DNA of 64,000 nucleotides, taken from Carettochelys insculpta. Its lineage: Eukaryota; Chordata; Testudines; Carettochelyidae. Positions 24,116 to 33,624 of this stretch are shown here, piece by piece. Position 1 is the first letter of the stretch. Each line of letters starts with the position of its first letter. The stretch covers positions 40,419,501-40,483,500 of the forward strand of contig NC_134150.1 of the NCBI RefSeq assembly GCF_033958435.1, read 5' to 3'. The position numbers and the translations under genes are program-made. The notes beneath the pieces are model-generated. The model ran no database searches. It was not told where the DNA came from and saw only the letters and a list, made by a program, of their open reading frames with translations.

Positions 24116-26418
24116 CACGTTTTTTTTTTCTTACTGGTTTTGCTAAAGTGACATGCAAAGACAAATGAAGCAAGGCGCCTGCTGACGGCACATGCTGACT
24201 GTGAGAGCCATGAGCTCCCTCTGCATCCAGTCAAAAGTGCGGCTACAGTTCAGTTGGCACAGCCCTCAAATTCATGGTCTTGGTTATAAGAATCTTGCAG
24301 CCCACTGAAATGAAGGATGGCCACTTGCACAACCCCCTCACTAGCTTAGGTTTCTCATTGCCGGTCTAAAGCATGCCAACATGTTGCGCGTTAATTGGCC
24401 ACGCAAACTTCACTAGTGTGCGCTCAAGGTTCCCTAGCACACTTTACAAAGAAATAACTCATTACAGCACATACAAAGAAAAAACCCTCGAAAAAAAATT
24501 TAGTTTTGGGGACACCTACATAAAAGCTTCCTAAAAATAAACTAACAAAAGAAAAATTATAATCCCCCTTCCAAATAAAAACCCGTACACATTCAGCACT
24601 CAACTGTCCGATGCGGTCTCCACTGCCAGGATTCACCACATGAAATCAAGACATCTGTATTATATCTTGCTCTAAAAATGGGCATTTTGTGGCAAGCAAA
24701 TAATTTGAACACTCCATATCCACAGGCCCTCAGTTGCATCACATGCACCAATAAAACATATTACAAAAGATGCTTGATACAGCCATGAAGAAATCAAATT
24801 GCTTGTTGCATAACTGAGGCATCTCATTGTCTGTGAAGTGATACTTCTATCCACATTGCCCAGAACAACATCTTCATTCTCGTAACTTCTAGTTTATTAC
24901 AAAATTACACAGAGGGGCTTGTGGCCATGGTTTCCACTAATCCTGACACTCTTAGCAATTTAGCCACCAGTTGAGAAATTTCAGATCTTATACAGAATGT
25001 GAAAAACTGATCTGCACAATCCACCTGGCATGCCATTTCCAGTGTAACTAGTTTTGCAGAGTGTTTGTTAAGCAATAAGGCAGCTTGTGCATGAATGAAT
25101 TCAGAGACTGTCCCCTCCCATAATGCCCAAATGCTGCACTTTTCAATGGCCAGCAATCCTCAAATGGTGCAGGAGTCTAGTATAATTGTGGTCCTTTGAG
25201 ACACTCCAAACAACTAGCATCCTCTCCACAACCTTAAAAAATGCATATGGGTAACCCAGTTGTAAAGTCAGTCACTCCCCTTTCTTTGTAAAGTGCATGG
25301 AGAGCTAGGGATGAAAAGCAATGTGTAAGAGTTAGGTACTAGTACTAGACCACAAAAAACCCACATGGAAAAAAAAGCTACACCAAAATAAACCTCAATA
25401 TTTCTCTCTCAGATAAGGATCTAACAGCATACTACCAGACCAAACTTGGATTAACTGGCACCAGAAGGAAAATGGTCAAAGATTTAGGCATATGGAAGTT
25501 GGGGTAAATGTCCATTTAATGGAGCAAAGGGAACTGTTTCTAGATTTTGGCAAAACCACAAGCTTCCAGATAGCAGTGGGGGCGCGGGGCAAGGGGCAGA
25601 GGAGAAAATGTCTGCATTCAGTGGTAGACAAATTTCTGGCTGCTGATGTGGATGGCTGTAACCTTAGATTTAGCAGGGTTGTGTGGGACACTACCCTTAC
25701 CCCCGACGTGCCTGACATACCAAAAGAAAAAGCATCCTGTGACAATTCAGGTGTAGCTGAAGGTAGTCTACTGGGTGCCACGGGGCAGTTTATGCTTTCA
25801 GAAATGATGCTGCAAATAGCTTATACTTGCCAACTTCTGCAGCAAAACCACTTTCAGCACTGCTTCAGCTGCCCCCAAATGACACCTCTCCTCGAGCATG
25901 TATCACTCCCTCACCTAGGGCATCACAGTCCTTGCCATAATGAATGTATTTTATCCTCCCAACACTGCTAGATTATAGCAACTTTCCCCTGCAAGACAAA
26001 GCCAGGATATGCACTGCACCTGTTACATGCTGTGCTCCAATGCCATTTCTGGAAATTATGCCAGGAAGAGATATGCCATGGGCCTGCCGGGTTAAAATTA
26101 CAACCCCAACGGGCTCCTTTTCTCTGTTACACGTGGTGACCAAACCTTTCTGCTCAAACCACATTCAGGGAGGGGGTCGGTCTCCTTAAGTGAATCAGAA
26201 CACACAGAGCAGTGGCCGCGGGGGGGCAAAGGACAAGCCAGGGCAAGTGGGAACTGGGAGTGAGTGCCACCTCCAGGGGAAAACGCGAAGTCACAGAAGA
26301 CCCAGTGAAGCCTGAGGAAGCCACATGGGCGACTAACAAGAGCGGGGCCAGACAGAGGAGCCAGCGGGCAGCAGAACAGGAGGGAAGGCTGTCCAGGGGG
26401 CGCGCTGGGGATACTCAC

Positions 26419-26989
26419 GGACGCAGAGGCAGGCCACCAGCTTGGCCCCTTGCTCGGGCACCGGGCAGGTGGGGAAGAGGGGCTTGAGAAGGTAGGTGGC
26501 GAAGACCAGGGCCACGATGTACTGCGAGGAGGGCCGGATGATGAGCAGCTCGATCCAGAGCTTGAGGAAGGCGGGCAGGGAGCCGTACACCTCCAGCATG
26601 TAGGCGTAGTCGCCGCCGGACTTGCTGATGGTGGTGCCCAGCTCGGCGTAGCACAGGGCGCCCACGATGGAGAAGAGCCCGCACACGGCCCACACCACCA
26701 GCGAGAGCCCCGGCGAGCCGGCCTCCTTCAGCACGCCGGTGGGGGTGACGAAGATGCCCGAGCCGATGATGGTGCCGATGATGATGGCCACTCCGTTGAG
26801 CAGGGTGATGGAGCGCTTCAGCGCCACGCTCTCGTCGCCTCCGCCCGCCGGCAGCGGCCCGGCGCAGCCGTTCTCCTGCGCCCGGCCGCCGGGCCCCGCC
26901 GGCTCCAGCATCTTCTCCATAGCCTGCCGCTCCTCCTCCTGCGCCGAGGCGGCCGAGCTGCGCTTCTTCACCCCGCCGCCGGCCGACAT
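26419..26989 (-). CDS. SLC7A5: SLC7A5 (LAT1) coding exon 1
   Basis: Encodes residues 1-190 plus one base of codon 191 of the sodium-independent exchanger of Leu, Phe, Trp and other large neutral amino acids, which works at the plasma membrane disulphide-linked to SLC3A2. The start at 26989 has G at -3 and gives [10 protein letters not shown], an N-terminus comparable with human but about 11 residues longer, rich in Gly/Ala/Glu. From residue 60 it is nearly identical to mammalian LAT1: [20 protein letters not shown] (TM1, with the GSG substrate-binding bend at 76-78), [14 protein letters not shown], and [20 protein letters not shown] (123-142). Cys175, in FPTCPVPE, aligns with the human Cys164 that bonds to SLC3A2. 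Donor GTGAGTAT follows at 26411-26418, phase 1, fitting exon 2 exactly. The frame stays open upstream to 27523, but the family comparison supports 26989. Confidence 0.97.
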
Positions 26990-27105
26990 GGCTGGGCCGG
27001 GCCGGGAGGATGCTGGAGCCCGGCTCGGGGAGGCGATGTGCGCTGCGACGCGCCGCTCTGGCCGGGGATCCGCAGCCGCCACGCGGTCGGCGCCCTTTTC
27101 TGTCG

Positions 27106-27113
27106 CTCTTATA
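27106..27113 (-). promoter_or_regulatory. SLC7A5: TATA-like box of SLC7A5
   Basis: On the minus strand TATAAGAG occurs within CTTATAAGAGCG, about 117-124 bp upstream of the ATG. A start site about 30 bp downstream would lie near 27080 and give a 5' UTR of about 90 bp. GC boxes lie just upstream. Inference from sequence only. Confidence 0.55.
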
Positions 27114-27639
27114 AGCCGGGAGGAAACGCCGCGCCCGGCCCGCCAGGGGGCGGGGAGAAGGGGGCGGGCCGGCGCCTGGGGACTGGGCGGCCACCTGCTT
27201 TCAGGGACACGTGCGTTTCCCTGCCGCGGGGTGCCGGGGGCGCGGCGAGTGGTCGTGCGGGTGCGGCCCTGGCCCTGCGGCGGTGCGGTGCCCAGCCGGC
27301 CCCGTCCCGCAGCATCACGGCACGGCTGCCGGAGCAGATAACAGAGGCGCAGCGTGAACAGGGCCCGCCCTGCAGCAAAGTCCGTGGCCCCTTTTGCCCC
27401 GCGGCAGACGAGCGGGTTCAGTAATCCCAGTGCAACGTTTTTATGGTGCTGATGGCCACCGCCCAAGAAGCAATGTACTGCGCAGTTCAGCTCTCTCTCC
27501 CTCGCGCTCTCTCTCACACGCACACACAGAGAGAGCTTAAGGCCTCTTTGGGTTTTACAAGCCCACGTTTAAGACAGGAAGAAGTCCATCAAGAAAAGCC
27601 TTAGGAATAAATGGAAAGGAAAATCCACCCTACCAGAAC

Positions 27640-28240
27640 CGATGCCAGGTTCTCTCACCATCTGGTTCTAGAGGTATCCGTGCCTCAAGTGGATCTTACC
27701 CACGAAAACTCATTACCAAATAAATATCCGAGGACTAGCACTGTTAGTCCGTATCCACAAAAACAAGTCCTGGGGCACCTTATGGACGGGTAGAATTATT
27801 GGAGCATAAGCTTTCGTGGGCAAAGACCCATTTCATGCGTGCATCTGACAAAGTGGGTCTTTGCCCACGAAAGCTTATGCTTCAAAAATCCTGGATTCTA
27901 TCTGTCTGCTCCCTTCACCTGAGGAAGTGGGTCTTACCCAGGAAAGCTCATGACCTAATAAATTTGTTAGTCTTTATAGGTGCTGCAGAACTGCTCATCC
28001 TTTTTCATAAAGCTTGCCTTTCAATAGGCAGTGAAATGGGGCTTTCACTCTTCTGGCCAGGGGATGTTTGTCAGATGCATGCACAAAGTGGGTCTTTGTC
28101 CATGAAAGCTTATGCTCCAAAAATTTTACTAGTCTCTATGGTGCCGCAGGACTTCTTATTTTTATCTAATAAAATTGTTAGCCTTTGATGTCTTACAGGA
28201 CTGCTTGTTTTGTTTTGTGAAGCTACAGACAAACACAGCT
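27640..28240. mobile_element. Cluster of Cry-like SINE units
   Basis: At least three SINE segments, some head-to-head. Repeated phrases include GGGCAAAGACCCA, GTGGGTCTTTGCCCACGAA, AAGCTTATGC, AATAAATTTGTTAGTCTTTA and GTGCCGCAGGACTTCTTA. They lie about 0.5-1.1 kb upstream of the SLC7A5 TATA-like box. Individual boundaries are not resolvable without a consensus. Confidence 0.7.
27804..27880. repeat. Perfect 27-bp inverted repeat, 23-bp loop
   Basis: The left arm 27804-27830 (GCATAAGCTTTCGTGGGCAA plus 7 bp) is the exact reverse complement of the right arm 27854-27880. It arises from head-to-head SINE segments. Such a perfect stem could extrude or fold in RNA. Confidence 0.9.
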
Positions 28241-28470
28241 AACCCACTGTGACTATGTGCCGGTTCTTGTCCTTTCTATAGAACATACTTATAAAATGAT
28301 AGGCCTTGCCCCATTCTTGCATCTTGGCCAGCTGTAAAGTCCATGACTACGACATCCATTCCCTTTCCCCTATTAGTTTAAGCTAGTGCCTCTGACCTGT
28401 TTCCCAAGAATCAATCCTGCTGCTACTTAAGCATATGTAAACATTACTCACTAGGCCCACTCTGGACATA

Positions 28471-28783
28471 CAGGTTGAGCCTTTCTAGTGTGGCACTCTT
28501 GGGACCTGACCAATACCAATACAGACTTTGCCAAACCACGGGAGGGCAATATTATCTGGCACATTACCAACACTTCCGCTGCTTACTGGGCTCTTAGAAG
28601 ACATTTAGGGGCAAATTACAGCTAAACAGCACAGAACATTGAGAGCTAGGACTGGTGACCATAAACAAACTTAATGGGACCGTGGGAAACATTAACACAC
28701 CCATGATAAGTCCAGCCAACTAAAATCATGCTGGATTACGGCTGTTGCCAGATGAGAATTCCCAGCTAGAGAGGTTCAACTTA
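28471..28783. mobile_element. Tigger/pogo-like MITE, 313 bp
   Basis: Starts CAGGTTGAGCCTTTCTAG; ends with the inverted counterpart CTAGAGAGGTTCAACTTA. Flanked by TA at 28469-28470 and 28784-28785. Interior shared with 17399-17937 and 59859-60918. No reading frame of note. Confidence 0.8.
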
Positions 28784-29438
28784 TACTATTTTACTTGTCT
28801 CCATCACCATACCGTGTGAGCAACTCACCACCTTTAGCAGATTTGTCTTTACTACATCTCTGAAAGAGGGACAGAGCTCTAGGGTGCCCACAGGCTCGAT
28901 GGACAGATGTGATTTTGGTGGAGCTTGCCCCTAGCACTTTAAAAATAGCTGTTTGAAGTTGTGGCTTAGGTTGGTGCTCCAGCTGTGAAACTGAAGGAGA
29001 ACCCAAAATCCATCCTCAATATCAAAGAGCTGTCTACAAAGCATGCTTGCCAGAGGCCACAAAAGACGTCTTTGGTAGAGCATGGAATTGAATTTTTGTC
29101 TCAACTACCCTAACCACTGGAAAGTCCTTCTGCCCATGAGTGTCATTACAGATCTGTTATGTATTAGCGTTAGTGTCAAGGAGCATGCCTATAAGTTTAG
29201 CTACAGTTAGAAGTCTGTATCTTCCTGGAGAGGTTATTTAACCTTCATTCTTAAATAAAGTTTCCAACTTCAAACATCAGACTCTCCTAACACCTTCCCA
29301 GGCGAGTAACTCTGTTATAGAGACAACTCACATGTATCACTTTACGTACCTGCACAAACGCTCTCATCCTCCAATTGTGGTATGATTTCCCCAGTCATTT
29401 TCTTAGAGCATGTGTTTCCACTGGGAACAAGAAGTAAA

Positions 29439-29797
29439 AGCTGTGTGTACACAAGCCTCTTCCTTTTGAAAGTTTGAAAGATGCTAATGAGGTGTACCAT
29501 GAATATGCAGTGCCTCATTAGCATAATGACATCCATGGCCACTCAAACGTGCGGCATTCAAATCACATTCTGCCTGTATGTGTTAGGAAGAAGGGGCTTT
29601 TGAAGACTGGGGGGTCCTTTTGAAAGGCCCCCGTCTCCACAGGTGGCGCATGATTCAAAAGTGGCACTTTTGAGTCGCTGTGGGTGCCATTATGCTAATG
29701 AGGCACTGCATATTCATAGCAGCACCTCATTAGCATCTTTTGAACTTGCTCATTAACATGGCGCTTTCGAAAGGAAGCAGCTCTTGTAGATACAGCC
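29439..29797. mobile_element. Harbinger MITE, 359 bp
   Basis: Ends AGCTGTGTGTAC and, reversed, GGCTGTATCTAC. Flanked by AAA at 29436-29438 and 29798-29800. The interior has a paired GCTAATGAGG/CCTCATTAGC organisation and a central GGAAGAAGGGGCTTTTGAAG. The copies at 58098-58455 (358 bp) and 51476-51816 (341 bp) share length, ends and internal order. Confidence 0.85.
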
Positions 29798-30080
29798 AAA
29801 GGCTGTGTCTACACTAGCAAGTACATTCGAGACTAGAATGGGAAGACCGAGCTGTTTTGAAAGACCCCGCAGAGCGTCCACACACACCCTGTGCCCTTTC
29901 GAAAGAACTCCCGCGTTCTTTCGAAGTCGGTCCTCCGTTCCTGGGATGGTGTAGCCAGACAAAGTCTCCCCCTTACAAGCCAGCTTGCTCGCTGCCCCTC
30001 CTCCCCACTGAGAAGCACACAGGGCACGGAAACGGCTGCTGACAGCACAGTCTTTGATGCCCCTCATTGAGGCCCAGATG

Positions 30081-31010
30081 TGCTAGCTCATCGTGACCCT
30101 GAGAAACAGAAAGTACAGATAAAAGGCTAACAGGCCAAACTGTCAACAAGAGAGGGGGGGGACCCTCAAGAAATCACCCCAGCTGGCGTTGATGAATTTG
30201 ATGACCACACAGCCATCCCAGAAGGGGAAATCTCCGCCCACACAAAAAGAATGTCCTGTACTCTCAAATTGCTTACCTCCTGTCTTACAAGTGCAAATTA
30301 AGTAAGAAATGCCCTTGTAACAACCTGGCGTCACAAAAGACAGACCAGTGTGATCTGACACCCTAGATAAGAAGAGAATATGTAACCTAAGGGGGTATAA
30401 AAGGTGGGCCCAGCAGAACTCTAACTTTGAGTGCATCTCCACCAACTACCTGCTGGTCGGGTCAGGTGATTGCCTCCTGAGGTCCGCAGCTGGGGACGCC
30501 CAACCTCGTATTCGTCTTTCCGCGGAATTGAGTGACCGATCCGGCTTGGCTACGCTGGTATCGAGAGACGCAGAGAGGGTAAGATTACACCCATGCTAGG
30601 TCTCCTTTCTTTTTGTGCACAGCTAAAGAATTAGAGCTCTGTAACTAGATGTTGTTGTATCAAGATATCATTGTGTTAGATGGTAACAGATATCTTTGTA
30701 TTGGATTGTTACATAACTTGTTAACACCTGTACTTTGCTAGCATATAAGAAGTAGACAATAGCCTTTGTAACTGCATGCTTATAACTGTAGCTTAATAAA
30801 CTTGCAACCAGTTAAGATCTAAGCCTGACTGCTGTTACCCTTTTGTCACTACAACACAGCCGACACAACAAAAAGAACTTTAACCGTTTGGTTACCACAG
30901 CCTGGCCGCAGGTGAGAGTGCTAGGAGCTCCTTGCTCTAATAGAAAAAAACTGGGTTGTTTAGGACCCCGGGGAATACCTCACAGTACATTACCCAGTCA
31001 CCGGCTAACA
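30081..31010 (+). mobile_element. Solo LTR of an endogenous retrovirus-like element
   Basis: A 930-bp insertion starts TGCTAGC and ends GCTAACA (TG...CA), flanked by the 4-bp duplication GATG at 30077-30080 and 31011-31014. A TATA box (TATAAAA, 30396-30402) and a polyadenylation signal (AATAAA, 30795-30800) in plus orientation define a U3-R-U5 arrangement. No internal viral genes follow, so it arose by recombination between two LTRs, or only the LTR survives. It interrupts the Harbinger element. Boundaries are inferred from the duplication. Confidence 0.75.
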
Positions 31011-31248
31011 GATGGGAAGAGCGCCCTCCTTCGAAAGGTAATTTCGAAAGAGAGCAAGTGAAGACACTCCACGGCCCGCTCATTCGAAAGAGGGAGTCCT
31101 CCATGGCGGTGATCAGCTGGCAGGTGGCAGCGCCACTCACAGCACAGATGGAGCTCTATGGTTCTAGTGTCCAGCCGCACTTAAGAGGACGCAGGCTCCC
31201 AGAAACCCTCAGGCAGGAAGCTGAGAGCGTGCAGCCAGCAGTGAGACC

Positions 31249-31788
31249 ATGCTGCTCTCCAGCTTGCCAGCCACCGCAACGGCCAGCCAGTCCCCCACAC
31301 CACCTGGACCCATGGCCAGCCACTCAGACTCCCACCGACCCCAGGGGCCCTCCAAAGACAGTGGGGAGTTGTCCCAGGAGGTGGGCCAGACCCTGAAGCA
31401 GTGAGCCCCCTCCTGGACAGAGGCCGGGATCCAGGACCTCTTCTCCCTCTGGGAGGATGACGAGGTCCTCCAACAAACGGGGGTCCATCGCCGCAATGTG
31501 GTCGCCTTCCAGCGGCTGGCAAAGGGCTTGCTCGGCTGCGGCCACCTCACCTGCACACCGGACCAGGTCTGGTCAAAGGTAAAAGAACTGCAGCAGGGGT
31601 ATTGCAGGGCCCGGGACGCAGCTGGGCAGTTGGGGGCAGCCTCCACAAGCTGCCCCTACTACAAAGAACTCCTCCGCCTCCTGGGGCCGAAGGAGGCTGG
31701 ACCCCCACCATCTTCCTCGACGCATCAGTCGGTGACTCTGAGCCAGAGACGGCGACCGAGGGTGAGGAGCACCCATGGACGTTAGCCA
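31249..31788 (+). pseudogene. Harbinger Myb/SANT-like (trihelix) DNA-binding protein, one stop
   Basis: The frame begins at ATG 31249 and runs to about 31785, interrupted by TGA at 31402-31404, which could be a CGA-to-TGA change. After the stop it reads APSWTEAGIQDLFSLW, then RRNVVAFQRLAKGL, TPDQVWSKVKELQQGYCRAR and CPYYKELLRLLG. This spacing of Trp and basic/hydrophobic helices is that of the Myb/SANT-like (MSANTD/trihelix) domain, the accessory protein of Harbinger transposition that binds DNA and imports the transposase. The tail is Pro/Ser/Arg-rich. Non-functional as it stands unless the stop is read through. Confidence 0.75.
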
Positions 31789-32539
31789 GCACCAGGTGAC
31801 CGCGGACAGCATGGCCACTCGACCCCACCAGCGATGACAAGGGCTCAAGCGAGGGGGCCCTTGTCATCGACCGCCCATCCAGGCTGTCCAGCCAGGTCCT
31901 GTCTGACTGCCTTGCCTGCCTTCCCGGAGGGACCGTTAGGTAGGTGGCGTGCACACCAGCCTCCCTAGTGCCCAGGGAGGGAGTGTCAGGTCCCAGCCGG
32001 GGTGGCCGCAGGCATCCCAAACAGCCACCAGTCCAGGAGCATGTGGACCCTGGACAGCTATGTTCCCCTGGCTCTCAGGGGGATGAGGCGCGGCACTCAG
32101 CACCACATAGATGGGACAGCATCAGGGGCTGCCAGACTTGGAGGGAGTGGGGAACAGCGTGGGGGGGGCATGTTCCCAGTACCCCTGTGGGGCACCCAGG
32201 GACATGTACGCTGGGGAGGGGGCCAGGACACAGGGACCTGCACCCGGGACTAATGGCCCATTCCCCCGTCCCCTTCTGTCTCCACAGCTCCTGCAGCCGG
32301 TGGATGGACCAGCCCCACCACAGAGGGTGAGGGGCAGCGGCCTGCATCCTGAGCAGGGACCGTGCAGGGTTGCCGCTGGGCCATCCGTCAGTGTCACCAG
32401 GGTGGCGATGAGGAGGCGGGGAACACTGCCCATACTGCAGCTTTGCAGGACCTTAAGGGCGTGCTGTGGGAGTGGCTTGCCATGGAGCAGCAGGCCTGGG
32501 ATCAGGTTGTGGCAAACATGGACGCCCTGACCTAGACCC

Positions 32540-32830
32540 TGCTGCTGCTCCATTGCAAGCCCCTCCCCCCCACCTCCCCATCCCTCATCCCCCTGTCATC
32601 CAGCTGCCCCCACACCTCCCCAGTCCCCCGGTCAGCCTCGCCACTCCCGACCTCAATCACTCCCCGATCAGCCTCCCCACCCCGACCTCAACCACCTCCC
32701 CAGTCCCCTGGTTAGCCTCCCCACCCCTGACATCTCCTGCGCCCCTGGTCTCCCTCCCCACCCCCTGCAGCGAACCCCTCCCCACGAGCCTGACCTCTTT
32801 GCCCTTGTCCCAACCCACCTGCCCCGATGC
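32540..32830. repeat. C-rich tandem repeat of about 45 bp
   Basis: Imperfect units with CCTCCCCAGTCCCC, GGTTAGCCTCCCCACCCC and CTCAATCACTCCCC phrases occur between the two Harbinger gene remnants. Proline-rich frames across it are composition artefacts. Confidence 0.7.
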
Positions 32831-33311
32831 AGCTGGCCCATATGTTGATGGCCAGGGCTGGCCAAGGTGAGGCCATTCCCCCCTACCTCCCATGCCGACC
32901 CCAGGGAGCCTTCAGGGGCCCCTCCTCAGCAGTGCCCCTACCTCCCCTGTGCCACCTGTCCCAGCCCAGCCACAACAGACCACCTGGACCCGGGGCGGGG
33001 AGAAGGGGCGGACATAGGTGATGGGGTTCCTGTCCCTCAACTCCCATAAACGAATAGGGCCTTCCGCCCTTACCCTCGGCCCTCCCAGGGCCTGGAGGGT
33101 GACCGCCTGGGGCTGCAATGCCTCTGTGTATAGTTCCCCCCACCCCCCCTTTCTGTGATACCCCTCCCTGTACATAGGCAGCAAAATAGTAGTATTGGTT
33201 AAGTAAAGTGTTTATTTCATGGTTCCATCTGGGTCCCCTGTGCATGTGTGGGAGTGGTGGGGTGTGCATGGGGGTGGGGTGTGCATACAGGGGGGTGGGG
33301 TGGTTACTGCA

Positions 33312-33554
33312 GTTCCCACTCAAAGGCCTGGCGCAGGGCCTCCCGTACCTGCACCCGGTCCTGCTGGGCCTGGCGGCATGGGGCAGCAGGGGGTGCTCAT
33401 ACCTGCACCTCGCCTCAACGGCCCACCCGTGCACGAATGGCTCGTGCTTTGCCTCCACAAGGTTGTGCAGGGCACAGCAGGCCCCAACCACTGTCAGAAC
33501 ACTGGGGAGGCCAACCTCCAGGACTTTCAAAAGAGTGGATCGCACCTTCGGTCT
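33312..33554 (-). pseudogene. Harbinger transposase C-terminal remnant
   Basis: Minus-strand frame reading LKVLEVGLPSVLTVVGACCA, then LHNLVEAKHEPFVHGWAVEA and a basic tail. The ACCALHN block with following acidic/aromatic positions is the C-terminal signature of HARBI1-type DDE transposases. The catalytic DDE core upstream is absent. It is convergent with the Myb/SANT-like ORF, as in autonomous Harbinger elements. Confidence 0.75.
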
Positions 33555-33624
33555 CTGTTTGTCTGTGTGTTCTGTTTCCAAAGCCGTCTTTTTGAAAGGC
33601 GGCTGTAGTGTAGACGCGGCCAAA

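Larger units (their letters stand above)
1706..26418 (-). other. SLC7A5: SLC7A5 intron 1
   Basis: A 24.7-kb first intron between donor GTGAGTAT at 26411-26418 and the exon 2 acceptor. A long first intron is usual for this gene. It contains two Harbinger-type MITEs, at least five hAT- or Tigger-like elements, several CR1 3' ends, MIR-like SINEs and a run of Cry-like SINEs, each listed separately. The remaining segments (1706-2585, 3620-4750, 5032-7783, 8275-8585, 8765-9685, 9835-10557, 10985-11750, 12420-13420, 13500-14517, 20594-21670, 24120-26410) show no exon, RNA gene or named repeat that I can recognise. No enhancer call can be supported from a single sequence. Confidence 0.85.
26415..27420. 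promoter_or_regulatory. SLC7A5: CpG island over SLC7A5 exon 1 and promoter
   Basis: The base composition changes sharply to GC-rich with dense CG dinucleotides from the exon 1 donor to about 27420, against AT-rich flanks. GGGCGG-type GC boxes are visible near 27147-27172. The island explains the long open frames in several other frames here. Confidence 0.85.
29801..33621. mobile_element. Decayed PIF/Harbinger transposon with nested solo LTR
   Basis: The 16-bp ends GGCTGTGTCTACACTA and, reversed, GGCCGCGTCTACACTA are inverted repeats flanked by AAA (29798-29800 and 33622-33624). Inside lie two remnants in the convergent arrangement of Harbinger elements: a Myb/SANT-like gene on the plus strand and a transposase C-terminus on the minus strand. 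A 930-bp LTR is inserted in its left part, so the element proper is about 2.9 kb. Much of the transposase is missing. Its ends resemble those of the MITEs in this window, so it is a plausible relative of their source. Confidence 0.85.

Noticed and set aside
26450..27424. Long plus-strand open frame (324 codons) across SLC7A5 exon 1
   Set aside because: It is the antisense of a conserved GC-rich exon and CpG island. The composition keeps stops rare; the translation has no known domain.
26990..27523. N-terminal extension of the SLC7A5 frame up to 27523
   Set aside because: The frame is open only because it lies in the CpG island 5' UTR and promoter. It contains the TATA-like box, and family comparison puts the start at 26989.
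31950..33060. Several open frames on both strands in the 32-33 kb region
   Set aside because: They cover C-rich tandem repeats of the Harbinger element. No conserved motif other than the two remnants listed.
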